NCBI GenBank assembly: GCA_023269635.1
Contig: JAHFPN010000005.1
Coordinates: forward strand, 1 to 44,071
Length of the DNA: 44,071 nucleotides
Source of the DNA: Hyphomicrobiales bacterium
GTDB lineage: Bacteria > Pseudomonadota > Alphaproteobacteria > Rhizobiales > Xanthobacteraceae
Direction: 5' to 3'
In this document: one piece after another, positions 25,440-33,821 of the stretch
How positions within the stretch are numbered: position 1 is the stretch's first letter
Layout: each line of letters begins with the position of its first letter
Position numbers and translations under genes: made by a program
The notes under the pieces: generated by a model
Seen by the model: only the letters and a program-made list of their open reading frames with translations
Told to the model about the DNA's origin: nothing
Databases searched by the model: none

Positions 25440-27218
25440 TTACACCGCGATCCCGAACTGCAATTCGGCGAGCCGCGCATAGAGCCCGCCGGCCGCGACC
25501 AGGCTCGCGTGCGTGCCTTCCTCGACGATGCGCCCGCCCTCCAGGACGAGGATGCGATCGGCGCCGAGCACAGTGGCGAGCCGGTGCGCAATCACGAGCG
25601 AAGTGCGGTTCTCCATCGAGCGCTCGAGCGCCTGCTGCACCAAGGTCTCGCTCTCGGCGTCGAGCGAGGAGGTGGCCTCGTCGAGCAGCAAGATCTTCGC
25701 GTTCCGCAAGATCGCGCGCGCGATCGCGACCCGCTGGCGCTGGCCGCCGGAAAGTGTGACGCCGCGCTCGCCGATCGCCGTGTCGTAGCCTTGCGGCAGA
25801 TTGCGCGCAAACTCGTCCACGAGCGCGAGCGCGCCGGCGCGCTCGACCTCGGCATCGCTCGCCTCGATCCGCCCGAGCCGGATGTTCTCGCGCACACTGG
25901 CGGCGAAGACCGCCACCTCCTGCGGCACCAGTGCGATCCGCGCACGCACCGCGAGCGGATCGGCGTGCATCAAGTCCACGCCGTCGAGGAGAATGTGGCC
26001 GGCCAGCGGGTCGTAGAAGCGCAGCAGGAGGTGAAAGAGCGTGCTCTTGCCGGCGCCGGACGGCCCGACGATGGCGACCCGCTCGCCCGGCTCGATCGCG
26101 AACGAGACGGCGTCGAGCACCCGCGCCTCGGGCCGCGTGGGATAGGCGAAGGAAACCGCCTCGAAACCGATCGCGCCCCGCGCCGGCTCCGGCAGCGCGA
26201 CGATGAGCTTGGGCTTTTGGATTGCGGGCTCGATGCGCAGAAGCTCGCCGATGCGCTCGGCGGCGCCGGCGGCCTGGCTCACCTCGCCCCAGACCTGCGA
26301 GAGCTCGCCGAGCGCGCCCGCGGCGAACACCGCATAGAGCACGAATTGGCTGAGCCGGCCTGCGCTCATGCGGCCGGCGAGCACGTCCTGCGCGCCGGTC
26401 CACAACACGCCCACCACGCTCGCGAACACGAGCAAGATCGCGCCGGCGGTGAGCCAGGCGCGCGCCTTGGTGGAATCGCGCGCGGCCACGAATGCGCGCT
26501 CGACCGCGGCGGCGAACTGAGAGCGCGCGGCGCGCTCGCCGGTAAAGGCTTGCAGCGTGCGTATGGCGCCGATCGCTTCCGCGGCATAGGCGGAGGCGTC
26601 GGCGAGCGTATCCTGCGCCGAGCGTGAACGCCGCCGCACTGCGCGGCCGAAGCCCACGAGCGGGAGCACGATGATCGGGATCGCGACCAGGACCATGGCC
26701 GAGAGGCGCGGGCTCGTCACCACCATCATGATGATCGCGCCCACGAACAGCACGAAATTGCGGAGTGCGATCGAGACCGAAGTGCCGACCGCGGTCTTGA
26801 TCTGGGTGGTGTCGGCGGCAAGCCGCGACACCAGCTCGCCGGTACGCGCGGTGTCGAAGAAAGCGGGCGAGAGCGACACGATATGGGAGAACACCGCGTC
26901 GCGCAGATCCGCGACCACGCGCTCGCCGAGCGTGGTCACCAGGTAAAAGCGAAGCGCGCTCGCGCCCGCCAGCACGGCGGCGACGCCGATCATGACCATG
27001 AAATACTGGTCGATGGTGCCGGCCCGTTCCGGCGCGAAGCCGAAATCGATCATGCGGCGCACCGCGAGCGGCACCACCAGCGTCGCCCCGGCGGCGACCA
27101 GCAATGCCGCGAGCGCGGCCGCGATGCGCCCGCGGTAGCGCAGCGCATAGGGCACGAGCGTCATGAGCGGCCGGAGCCGCGCGGCGGGCGGTGGCGGTGC
27201 GTCGGCGGCTTGTGTCAA
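25440..27218 (-). CDS. ABC exporter, fused permease and ATPase (MsbA-like)
   Basis: The 592-residue product is a half-transporter. Six membrane helices lie at about 30-310, with the coupling stretch FFDTARTGELVSRLAADTTQ. The ATPase has Walker A GPSGAGKST (385-393), signature LSGGQRQR (489-496) and Walker B ILLLDEAT (509-516). It likely exports lipids, peptides or drugs as a homodimer. The start appears to be TTG at 27218, after AAGAGAG. An ATG at 27164 would cut 18 residues and also be possible. It diverges from rpmE. The family call is secure; substrate is unknown. Confidence 0.92.
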   Translation of the reverse strand: MTQAADAPPPPAARLRPLMTLVPYALRYRGRIAAALAALLVAAGATLVVPLAVRRMIDFGFAPERAGTIDQYFMVMIGVAAVLAGASALRFYLVTTLGERVVADLRDAVFSHIVSLSPAFFDTARTGELVSRLAADTTQIKTAVGTSVSIALRNFVLFVGAIIMMVVTSPRLSAMVLVAIPIIVLPLVGFGRAVRRRSRSAQDTLADASAYAAEAIGAIRTLQAFTGERAARSQFAAAVERAFVAARDSTKARAWLTAGAILLVFASVVGVLWTGAQDVLAGRMSAGRLSQFVLYAVFAAGALGELSQVWGEVSQAAGAAERIGELLRIEPAIQKPKLIVALPEPARGAIGFEAVSFAYPTRPEARVLDAVSFAIEPGERVAIVGPSGAGKSTLFHLLLRFYDPLAGHILLDGVDLMHADPLAVRARIALVPQEVAVFAASVRENIRLGRIEASDAEVERAGALALVDEFARNLPQGYDTAIGERGVTLSGGQRQRVAIARAILRNAKILLLDEATSSLDAESETLVQQALERSMENRTSLVIAHRLATVLGADRILVLEGGRIVEEGTHASLVAAGGLYARLAELQFGIAV

Positions 27219-27238
27219 GGATCGCTCTCTTGTATGAA

Positions 27239-27259
27239 GCCGCCGAAATCAGCGGCGGC
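27239..27259 (+). promoter_or_regulatory. hairpin in the rpmE leader
   Basis: GCCGCCG and CGGCGGC form a 7-bp stem with loop AAATCAG, about 30 bases upstream of the rpmE ATG and outside its ribosome site (AAGGA). L31 leader RNAs are known in several phyla. This may be a simple structured leader; evidence is only the fold. Confidence 0.3.
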
Positions 27260-27288
27260 AGGGCCGCTCGCGCCTAAGGATCCGAGCC

Positions 27289-27513
27289 ATGAAGCCCGAA
27301 ATCCATCCCGATTATCACCTGATCAAGGTGATGATGACCGACGGAACCGAATACACGACGCGCTCGACCTGGGGCAAGGCTGGCGACACGCTGCATCTCG
27401 ATATCGACCCGAAGACGCACCCGGCCTGGACCGGCGGTCAGCAGCAGCTCTTGGACCGCGGCGGCCGCCTCTCGCGCTTCCAGAAGAAGTTCGCGGGTTT
27501 CATCAAGGGCTGA
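27289..27513 (+). CDS. rpmE: 50S ribosomal protein L31, zinc-free type
   Basis: L31 bridges the large and small ribosomal subunits. The 74-residue product reads [20 protein letters not shown] with [10 protein letters not shown] and [18 protein letters not shown] following, as in alphaproteobacterial L31. It has no cysteines, so it is the zinc-free (C-minus) form. AAGGATCC precedes the ATG at a normal distance. It is divergent from the ABC exporter gene. Identification is secure. Confidence 0.97.
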   Translation: MKPEIHPDYHLIKVMMTDGTEYTTRSTWGKAGDTLHLDIDPKTHPAWTGGQQQLLDRGGRLSRFQKKFAGFIKG

Positions 27514-27549
27514 GCCGGCTTTCGCTCCCTCGCCGAGCCAGAATTTACC

Positions 27550-27956
27550 TCGTCATGCCCGGCACACGGGTCCGGCCTTCGGCCGGCCCGAGTGTAAACC
27601 TTGTGCCGGGCATCCACGTCTTTGGCACCGCGCTCTCAAGACATGGATGGCATCGGAACTCGGGCTTGCCCGAGTTCCGCACGATCAAATGCCGCAAGTC
27701 GGGTGAACCCGACTTGCGGTGACAAGACCGGCCATTTGCTTTTCTCCTGTCATCCCGGCCAAGCGAGCCCGCGCATCCGAATTCGGGCCTGCCCGAATTC
27801 GGCATCGTCGCATGTCGCAAGTCGGGCAGGCCCGACTTGCGACGGGCGAGCGCGAGCCGGGATCCATAGCCTCCGACGTCGAGAGCCTCGCGAGCGAGAC
27901 GGTTTGGATCCCGGGTCTCGCGGCGCCTTCGGCGCCGCTCGCCCGGGATGACAGTG
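27550..27956. repeat. composite palindromic-repeat island between rpmE and DUF1465
   Basis: The 451-base gap 27514-27964 holds no gene that I can see. It has an outer-type repeat starting CGTCATGCCCGG (27551), and later a CATCCCGG...CCGGGATGAC type repeat (27750-27951). Four perfect mini-palindromes with two-base centres lie inside: 27655-27678, 27692-27719, 27777-27802 and 27814-27843. All share the core TCGGGY-NN-RCCCGA with different flanking arms. This looks like small palindromes inserted into larger ones. It is not a CRISPR, since there are no equal-length unique spacers. Confidence 0.75.
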
Positions 27957-27964
27957 ATTGGCCG

Positions 27965-28492
27965 TCAGGCGCGGCGGCTCTCGGCGCCGAACGCCGCCTG
28001 CAGGAGCCCGAGCTGGCGCCGGACCGGATTGTCGTTTGAAGGCAGCGGCGCCGCGCCGCCATAGACCAGGGCGTCCATGCGCTGCACGGCCTCGTGCAAT
28101 TTCCGCGAATCATCGATCAGTTGGCGCAGGCGCTTGGGCAGCGCATTCAGCGATTCCTCGTGCGGCGGCTGAAACGGCGCCAGCTTGACCTTGGTCTTCT
28201 CGCTCTTGGCTTGTTCGATCGTGAGCTCGCCCTCGTTCACCGCCCGCTGCAGCAGGAGCCAGGACGCGAGCTGCATCAGCCGCGTGGTCAGCCGCATCGA
28301 CTCGGTGGCGTAGGCGAGCGCCGCGCTGCGCGCGAGTCCCTTGGCCTCTTTCCGGCCAGGACCGTCGAGATAGGCGGCGACGTTCTCCACTAGACTCATG
28401 CCCTGGCGGAACAGCGCCCCGAACGCCTGGCCGGCGGCGATCCGTTCGGCGAGAACCACGGCATTGCTGCCGCGCGGCTGGACTTCGGACAT
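27965..28492 (-). CDS. DUF1465 family protein
   Basis: The 175-residue product is predicted mainly helical and matches the DUF1465 family of alphaproteobacteria. It has GQAFGALFRQGMSLVENVAA near the start, YATESMRLTTRLMQLASWLL in the middle, and a conserved C-terminal stretch MDALVYGGAAPLPSNDNPVR. No signal peptide or membrane segment is seen. It lies downstream of the candidate small-RNA terminator, so it probably has its own promoter. Its function is not known to me; its place beside rpmE and DUF1192 is conserved. Confidence 0.85.
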   Translation of the reverse strand: MSEVQPRGSNAVVLAERIAAGQAFGALFRQGMSLVENVAAYLDGPGRKEAKGLARSAALAYATESMRLTTRLMQLASWLLLQRAVNEGELTIEQAKSEKTKVKLAPFQPPHEESLNALPKRLRQLIDDSRKLHEAVQRMDALVYGGAAPLPSNDNPVRRQLGLLQAAFGAESRRA

Positions 28493-28647
28493 CTACCTAC
28501 CCGTAACGCTACCGGACTGTTGCTGGCGGCCCTTGGAATCGATGCACCCAAGGCGGCCGCGAGTCAAAGGCGGGTGCTGCGCCCCATTTCGACAGCTGTA
28601 CGTGCAAGGCGCGCGCCGGAGGCCCTGTGCCGCAGCGGGACAGGGGC

Positions 28648-28742
28648 AAAAAAAGGAGCCGCCCGAAGGCGGCTCAAAGGTTTTCACAGGGAGGCGTCAA
28701 ACAGAGTGGACAGGAGCCACTCGGCGTCCACAAAGTGGACGC
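28648..28742 (-). ncRNA. candidate trans-acting small RNA with CtrA-type promoter
   Basis: About 95 nt on the minus strand form three strong hairpins in a gene-free gap. SL1 is GCGTCCAC-TTT-GTGGACGC (28742-28724). SL2 is GAGTGG-CTCCTGT-CCACTC (28722-28704), with an anti-Shine-Dalgarno CTCCT in its loop. A single-stranded CGCCTCCCTG follows, and the terminator stem GAGCCGCC-TTCG-GGCGGCTC ends with seven T. A CtrA-type box and -10-like CACTATCG lie just upstream. The layout matches riboregulators of Rhizobiales. The S. meliloti RNA GspR is known to depend on CtrA; homology to it is only a suggestion. No ORF fits here. Remaining gap bases (28493-28647) show nothing clear. Confidence 0.68.
28656..28675 (-). 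terminator. Rho-independent terminator of the candidate small RNA
   Basis: An 8-bp perfect stem (GAGCCGCC/GGCGGCTC, tetraloop TTCG on the minus strand) is followed by CCTTTTTTT on the minus strand (A run at 28648-28654). This is a textbook intrinsic terminator and lies far from any CDS stop except DUF1192, about 140 bases away. Confidence 0.85.
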
Positions 28743-28746
28743 ATCG

Positions 28747-28780
28747 CGATAGTGAGACGGAAACCTTAATCAATGGTTAA
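28747..28780 (-). promoter_or_regulatory. CtrA box and promoter of the candidate small RNA
   Basis: TTAATCAATGGTTAAC (28766-28781, plus strand) fits the full CtrA consensus TTAA-N7-TTAAC. Read on the minus strand it contains TTGATT as a possible -35. CTATCG (28752-28747) follows about 15 bases later as a -10. A CtrA box over the -35 is typical of CtrA-activated promoters. Binding is inferred from sequence only. Confidence 0.7.
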
Positions 28781-28812
28781 CGCGGGGCCGCGAACCCCGC
28801 CAACCCGCGGCC

Positions 28813-29007
28813 TCAGCGGCGGAAGAAGGTGTCGGCGGCGTTGCGCGACGCCTGTTTCGAGCGGAGCATGGCCTCGAGCCGCTCGACCTCGGCCTTGAGC
28901 GCCGCGATCCGCTCGTGCAACTCCTCGACCGAAAGTTTCGAGAGGTCGCAGCCGATCTCGTGCACGATGGACGGCTTGCGTAAGGGTTCCTCGTCGGCGA
29001 TGGCCAT
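28813..29007 (-). CDS. DUF1192 small coiled-coil protein
   Basis: The 64-residue product starts MAIADEEPLRKPSIVHEIGC and continues as a coiled coil (LSVEELHERIAALKAEVERL), matching DUF1192 of Rhizobiales. GGAGG lies 7 bases before the ATG at 29007, which decides the start. It is divergent from the quinone oxidoreductase gene. Function is unknown to me. Confidence 0.85.
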   Translation of the reverse strand: MAIADEEPLRKPSIVHEIGCDLSKLSVEELHERIAALKAEVERLEAMLRSKQASRNAADTFFRR

Positions 29008-29111
29008 GTCCGCCTCCGGTTCGCGGCGGACAGAGGCTAGCGGATCGCGCCCGCGGTTGTCATCGCCCCGGCGCGATCGTACGAGCAACCGCCACCGCTC
29101 TGGAGTTCATC

Positions 29112-30116
29112 ATGCCCAGCTTGCCGGAAACCATGACCGCGATCGCAATCCCGACCCCGGGCGGGCCGGAAGCGTTGCAGCCGGAGACGCGCCCGCTGCC
29201 GAAGCCGGGGCCGACTGAGGTGCTGGTTCGGGTCGCGGCCGCGGGCGTGAACCGTCCCGACGTGATGCAGCGGAAGGGAATGTATCCGCCGCCCCCGGGC
29301 GCGCCCGACATCCCCGGCCTCGAAATCGCCGGCGAGGTGGCGGCGGTCGGCGAGAAGGTCTCGCGGCTCCGGATCGGCGAGCGCGTGACCGCGCTCGTGG
29401 CCGGCGGCGGCTATGCCGAGTATTGCGTGGCCGAGGAGGCGATCGCCCTGCCGATCCCGAAGGGCCTCTCCATGATCGAGGCCGCGGCGCTGCCGGAGAC
29501 CTTCTTCACGGTCTGGCACAACATGATAGAGCGCGGCGCGCTCAAAGCCGGCGAGACCGTGCTCGTGCACGGCGGCTCGAGCGGCATCGGCACCACCGCG
29601 ATCATGATCGCCAAGGCGTTCGGCGCGCGCGTGATCGTCACCGCCGGCTCGCCGGAAAAATGCGCGGCCTGCCGCAAGCTCGGCGCCGATGTTGCCGTGA
29701 ACTACAAGATCGAGGATTTCGTCGCCGTCACCAAGGCCGCGACCGGCGGCCGCGGCGCCGAATTGATCATCGACATCATCGGCGGCGACTACGTGAACCG
29801 CAACTACAACGCGGCCGCGATGGACGGCCGCGTCGTCCAGGTCTCGGTGCAGGCCGGGCCCAACGCGGCCGTCGATGTGCGAATGATCATGCTGAAACGC
29901 CTGACCCACACCGGCTCGACGCTGCGGCCGCGCCCGGTCGCCGAAAAGGCAGCGATCGGCCGCGGGCTGCTGGAGAAGGTCTGGCCGCTGATCGAGGCCG
30001 GCAAGGTCAAGCCGGTCATCGATTCCACCTTCCCGCTGCGCGAGGCCGCCAAGGCGCACGCGCGCATGGAATCGAGCGTCCATATCGGCAAGATCATGCT
30101 CGTGGTGCGCGCTTGA
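29112..30116 (+). CDS. NAD(P)H-quinone oxidoreductase (zinc-free MDR family)
   Basis: The 334-residue product belongs to the medium-chain dehydrogenase/reductase superfamily, quinone oxidoreductase/PIG3 type. It has VRVAAAGVNRPDVMQRKGMY near the start, the family signature from 29569 on (VHGGSSGIGTTAIMIAKAFG), and the cofactor-binding loop AGSPEKCAACRKLGADVAVN. No zinc-binding Cys cluster is seen. It probably reduces quinones or related carbonyls with NADPH. The following gene starts 83 bases downstream with its own ribosome site. Confidence 0.92.
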   Translation: MPSLPETMTAIAIPTPGGPEALQPETRPLPKPGPTEVLVRVAAAGVNRPDVMQRKGMYPPPPGAPDIPGLEIAGEVAAVGEKVSRLRIGERVTALVAGGGYAEYCVAEEAIALPIPKGLSMIEAAALPETFFTVWHNMIERGALKAGETVLVHGGSSGIGTTAIMIAKAFGARVIVTAGSPEKCAACRKLGADVAVNYKIEDFVAVTKAATGGRGAELIIDIIGGDYVNRNYNAAAMDGRVVQVSVQAGPNAAVDVRMIMLKRLTHTGSTLRPRPVAEKAAIGRGLLEKVWPLIEAGKVKPVIDSTFPLREAAKAHARMESSVHIGKIMLVVRA

Positions 30117-30199
30117 GCCTTGCCTTGCCGCTGCCGCAAGGGGCGGCTAGTGGTCGCCGTCCGCCCGGCCACGCGCGGGCCGCTGGGGGAGGTCGGTTC

Positions 30200-33088
30200 T
30201 TGCGGTTGGGTCGTCTCGTTCTTGCGTTGCTCGTCCTCCTCGCCGTTGTCGGCGCGCGGCCCGCGTTCGCGCTCGAAGCGATCGCGGTGCGGCTCGGAGT
30301 GCCGGCGTTCGATCTGCTGCCCGCCACCGACCGCCACGCCACCGACACCGACCGCCTGCCGGTTTCGATCGCGCCCGGGCCCGACGGCATCGTGCGCCGC
30401 ATCGAGGTGCGCGCGCGCAACCCGCAGGGGCGGACCAACTGGGCGGTGTTCGCGCTCACCAACAATACCGACGAGCAGGTCGACCGGCTGATCGTGGCCC
30501 CGCATTACCAGATGGCGAATTCCGGCGTGTTCTGGCCCGACCTCGGCTCGACCCGCATCGTGACGGTGACGCCGAGCCAGGGCTTCCGGCCCGAGCGGCA
30601 GAGCGCGATCGGCGCCGACGTCTATCTCGTGACGCTCGATCCCGGCACCACGATCACCTTCGTGGTCGAGCTCTCCTCCGCGCTGCTGCCGCAGCTCTAT
30701 CTCTGGGAGCCCGAGGCCTACAAAGGCAAGGTCAACAGCTTCACGCTCTATAACGGCATCGTCATCGGCATCGCCGGGCTGCTGGCCCTGTTCCTCACCA
30801 TCCTGTTCGTGGTGAAGGGCTCGATCATGTTCCCGGCCGCGGCCGCGCTGGCCTGGGCGGTGCTCGGCTATATCGGCGTCGACTTCGGATTCTGGGGCAA
30901 GGTATTCGGGCTCTCGCCGGCGACCGAGCAGTTCTGGCGCGCGGCCGGCGAGGCGATCCTGGCGGCCACGCTGGTCGTGTTCCTGTTCGCCTACCTCAAT
31001 CTCGCGCGCTGGAACGTGCGCTACTCGCATGTCGCGATCGGCTGGCTCGTGTTCCTCTGTCTGTTGGTCGCGCTCGCCCTGTTCGACCCCACGATCGCGG
31101 CCGGCATCGCGCGGCTCTCGCTCTTGGCGGTCGCGCTGCTCGGCTTCGGCATCGTGGTCTATCTCGCGACCCACGGCTTCGACCGCGCGGTGCTGCTGAT
31201 CCCGACCTGGTTCCTGTTCACGATCTGGGTGCTCGCCGCGGGATTAGCGGTGGCGGGCCTGCTCACCAACGACCTGATCGGCCCGGCGCTCCTCGGCGGC
31301 CTCGTGCTGATCGTGATGTTGATCGGCTTCACCGTCATGCAGCACGCGTTCGCCGGCGTCGGAGCCGAGGGCATCGTCAATGACCTGGAGCGGCGCGCGC
31401 TCGCGCTCACCGGAGCCGGCGACCTGGTCTGGGACTGGGACGTCGACCGCGATCAGATCTACACCAGCGCCGAGGCCGAGCAGCTTCTCGGCCTGAAGCG
31501 CGGCACGCTCGAGACCGCGGCCGCGGGCTGGCTCGAACACCTGCATCCGGCCGACCGCGACGGCTTTCGCATGGCGCTCGACGGCGTGTTGGAGCACCGC
31601 CGCGGCCGCATCAACCTCGAGTTCCGCCTGCGCGGCGGCGACGGCCACTATCGCTGGTTCACGCTGCGCGCGCGGCCGCTGGTCGGCACCGACGGCGAGG
31701 TGCTGCGCGTGGTCGGAACCATCACCGACGTGACCGACCAGAAGGTCGCCGAGGAGCGGCTGCTGCACGACGCGGTGCACGACAACCTCACCGGGCTGCC
31801 GAACCGCGAGCTGTTCTTCGATCGGCTCGACGCCGCGATCGTATTCGCGCGCACCGACGAGCAGATGCGGCCGACCGTGATCGTCGTGGATCTCGACCGC
31901 TTCAAGCAGGTGAATTCGAGCGTGGGCATGGCGGTCGGCGACTCGATCCTGCTCACCGTGGCGCGCCGGCTGGGGCGGCTGTTGAAGCCGCAGGACACGC
32001 TGGCGCGCATCGGCGGCGACCAGTTCGGCCTGATCTTGCTCTCGGAGCGCGACCCGCAGCGCATCACGGCGTTCGCCGACACCATCCGGCGCACGCTCAG
32101 GGCGCCGATCGGGTTCGGCGAACGGCAGATCTTCCTCACCGCCTCGATCGGCCTGGTGCTGGTCGACGGCCAGACGCAAAAGCGCGAGGAAGTGCTGAAG
32201 GACGCCGAGCTCGCCATGTTCCACGCCAAGCGCTCGGGCGCGGACAAGATCGAGGTGTTCAAGCCGGCGATGCGCTCGCAGAAATACGACCGGCTGACGC
32301 TCGAGTCCGACCTCAGGCGGGCGCTGGAGCGCGAGGAAGTGACGATCCTCTACCAGCCGGTGGTGCGGCTCGAGGACCGCACCATCGCCGGGTTCGAGGC
32401 GCTGATGCGCTGGAACCATCCGCGGCTCGGCCGGCTCGGCCCTTCCGAATTCATCCCGATCGCGGAGGAAACCGGACTGATCGTCGACCTCGGGCATTTC
32501 GCGCTCGAGCGCGCGGCGCGCCAACTCGTCGCCTGGCAGCGCGCCATGCCGGGCGTGGTGCCGGTGTTCACCAGCGTCAACATTTCCTCGCGCCAGCTTC
32601 TGCGCCACGACCTGATCCAGGACGTGAAGGCGGTGCTGGCGCGAAATCTGGTGGCGCCGGGCACGCTCAAGCTCGAGCTCACCGAGTCGCTGATCATGGA
32701 AAACCCGGAGCTCGCGGCGCAGATGCTCGCGCGCATCCGCGAGCTCGGCGCCGGGCTCTCGCTCGACGATTTCGGCACCGGCTACTCGTCGCTCGCCTAT
32801 TTGCAGCGCTTCCCGTTCGACACCATCAAGATCGACCAGCAGTTCGTGCGCAGCACCGGCAAGGGCGTGCGGCCGGTGATCCTGCGCTCGATCATCGCGC
32901 TCGCGCACGACCTCGGCATGACCACGATCGCCGAGGGCGCCGAGACCGACTCCGACGCGGTCGAGCTCTATCAGCTCGGCTGCGAATACGCTCAAGGCTT
33001 CGCCTTCGGCGAGCCGATGACCGCCGAGGAGGCGATGCGGCTGATCGCGCCCGAATTGCCGCCCGAGCGCCGCGCCAAGGCGGGCTAG
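30200..33088 (+). CDS. Membrane PAS-GGDEF-EAL protein, likely c-di-GMP phosphodiesterase
   Basis: The 962-residue product starts at TTG 30200, chosen because GGGGGAGG lies 7 bases upstream and it gives a signal peptide (RLGRLVLALLVLLAVVGARP). A periplasmic domain of about 160 residues and seven membrane helices follow (about 183-380), like 7TMR-DISM receptors. Then come a PAS domain (about 400-515), a GGDEF domain (about 525-690) and an EAL domain (about 700-950). The GGDEF motif reads GGDQF (605-609), so cyclase activity is doubtful. The EAL site looks complete: FEALMRW (Glu733), SVNIS, LELTES, DDFGTGYSS, IKIDQQF and AEGAET. It probably lowers c-di-GMP in response to an outside signal. Confidence 0.9.
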   Translation: MRLGRLVLALLVLLAVVGARPAFALEAIAVRLGVPAFDLLPATDRHATDTDRLPVSIAPGPDGIVRRIEVRARNPQGRTNWAVFALTNNTDEQVDRLIVAPHYQMANSGVFWPDLGSTRIVTVTPSQGFRPERQSAIGADVYLVTLDPGTTITFVVELSSALLPQLYLWEPEAYKGKVNSFTLYNGIVIGIAGLLALFLTILFVVKGSIMFPAAAALAWAVLGYIGVDFGFWGKVFGLSPATEQFWRAAGEAILAATLVVFLFAYLNLARWNVRYSHVAIGWLVFLCLLVALALFDPTIAAGIARLSLLAVALLGFGIVVYLATHGFDRAVLLIPTWFLFTIWVLAAGLAVAGLLTNDLIGPALLGGLVLIVMLIGFTVMQHAFAGVGAEGIVNDLERRALALTGAGDLVWDWDVDRDQIYTSAEAEQLLGLKRGTLETAAAGWLEHLHPADRDGFRMALDGVLEHRRGRINLEFRLRGGDGHYRWFTLRARPLVGTDGEVLRVVGTITDVTDQKVAEERLLHDAVHDNLTGLPNRELFFDRLDAAIVFARTDEQMRPTVIVVDLDRFKQVNSSVGMAVGDSILLTVARRLGRLLKPQDTLARIGGDQFGLILLSERDPQRITAFADTIRRTLRAPIGFGERQIFLTASIGLVLVDGQTQKREEVLKDAELAMFHAKRSGADKIEVFKPAMRSQKYDRLTLESDLRRALEREEVTILYQPVVRLEDRTIAGFEALMRWNHPRLGRLGPSEFIPIAEETGLIVDLGHFALERAARQLVAWQRAMPGVVPVFTSVNISSRQLLRHDLIQDVKAVLARNLVAPGTLKLELTESLIMENPELAAQMLARIRELGAGLSLDDFGTGYSSLAYLQRFPFDTIKIDQQFVRSTGKGVRPVILRSIIALAHDLGMTTIAEGAETDSDAVELYQLGCEYAQGFAFGEPMTAEEAMRLIAPELPPERRAKAG

Positions 33089-33093
33089 AGCGG

Positions 33094-33714
33094 TCAGGCG
33101 TGGCCGGCGTCGCTCGCGAGCTTCCCGGGATCGATGCCGATCTTGCGCATCGCCTGAGCGTACTTCTCCTCGGTGTTCGGGCCGAACAGAAGCTCCGGAT
33201 CGGCGTCGCAGTTGAGCCAGCCGTTCGACTGGATCTCGGTCTCGAGCTGGCCCGGCGCCCAGCCGGCATAGCCGAGCGCGAGCACCGCGCTCGCCGGCCC
33301 CTGGCCGCGGGCGATCGCCTTCAGGATGTCGAGCGTGGCGGTGAGGCAGATGCCGGCGGCGATCGGCAGCGTCGAATTGTCGATGAAGAAATCCGCGCTG
33401 TGCAGCACGAAGCCGCGGCCGGTCTCCACCGGCCCGCCGCGCAGCACCCGCACTTCATCCGCCCGCGGCGGCAGCTGGATGCGCTCGGCCGCCGGGATCA
33501 CCTCGAGCTGCACCAGCAGATCGGAGAACTTGATGTGCGGCGCCGGCTGGTTGATGACGATGCCCATGGCGCCCTCGGAGGAATGCGCGCACACATAGAC
33601 CACCGCACGGGCGAAGCGCTCGTCCTGCATGGACGGCATGGCGAGGAGGAGCTGGCCGTCGAGGTAGCCAGGACCGCCGCGCGGGGTGCCGAGTCGGGCG
33701 CGTCCGATGCGCAT
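33094..33714 (-). CDS. YqgE/AlgH family protein (UPF0301)
   Basis: The 206-residue product has [20 protein letters not shown] and [20 protein letters not shown], the family N-terminal signature. [14 protein letters not shown] and [16 protein letters not shown] follow. YqgE proteins are small conserved proteins of unclear biochemical role, linked to regulation in some species. It converges with the EAL gene (5-base gap) and diverges from the DsbD-N-like gene. Family call is secure. Confidence 0.93.
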   Translation of the reverse strand: MRIGRARLGTPRGGPGYLDGQLLLAMPSMQDERFARAVVYVCAHSSEGAMGIVINQPAPHIKFSDLLVQLEVIPAAERIQLPPRADEVRVLRGGPVETGRGFVLHSADFFIDNSTLPIAAGICLTATLDILKAIARGQGPASAVLALGYAGWAPGQLETEIQSNGWLNCDADPELLFGPNTEEKYAQAMRKIGIDPGKLASDAGHA

Positions 33715-33821
33715 GTGGAAAGACTATCGCGGATGGGCAGGGCTGCAAACGTCGGAATTCGTCGCACGTGTTCACGCGGATGTGCATGGGCCGCGAACGC
33801 TGCCAGGAGCTAGGACGACGC

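Noticed and set aside
27640-27850. CRISPR-like look of repeated palindromes
   Set aside because: Repeat units differ in arms and length, spacing is irregular, and no cas genes are near.
29804-31174. 456-residue open frame opposite the quinone oxidoreductase and EAL genes
   Set aside because: Low-complexity Glu/Arg/Asp-rich translation and overlap with two well-supported genes.
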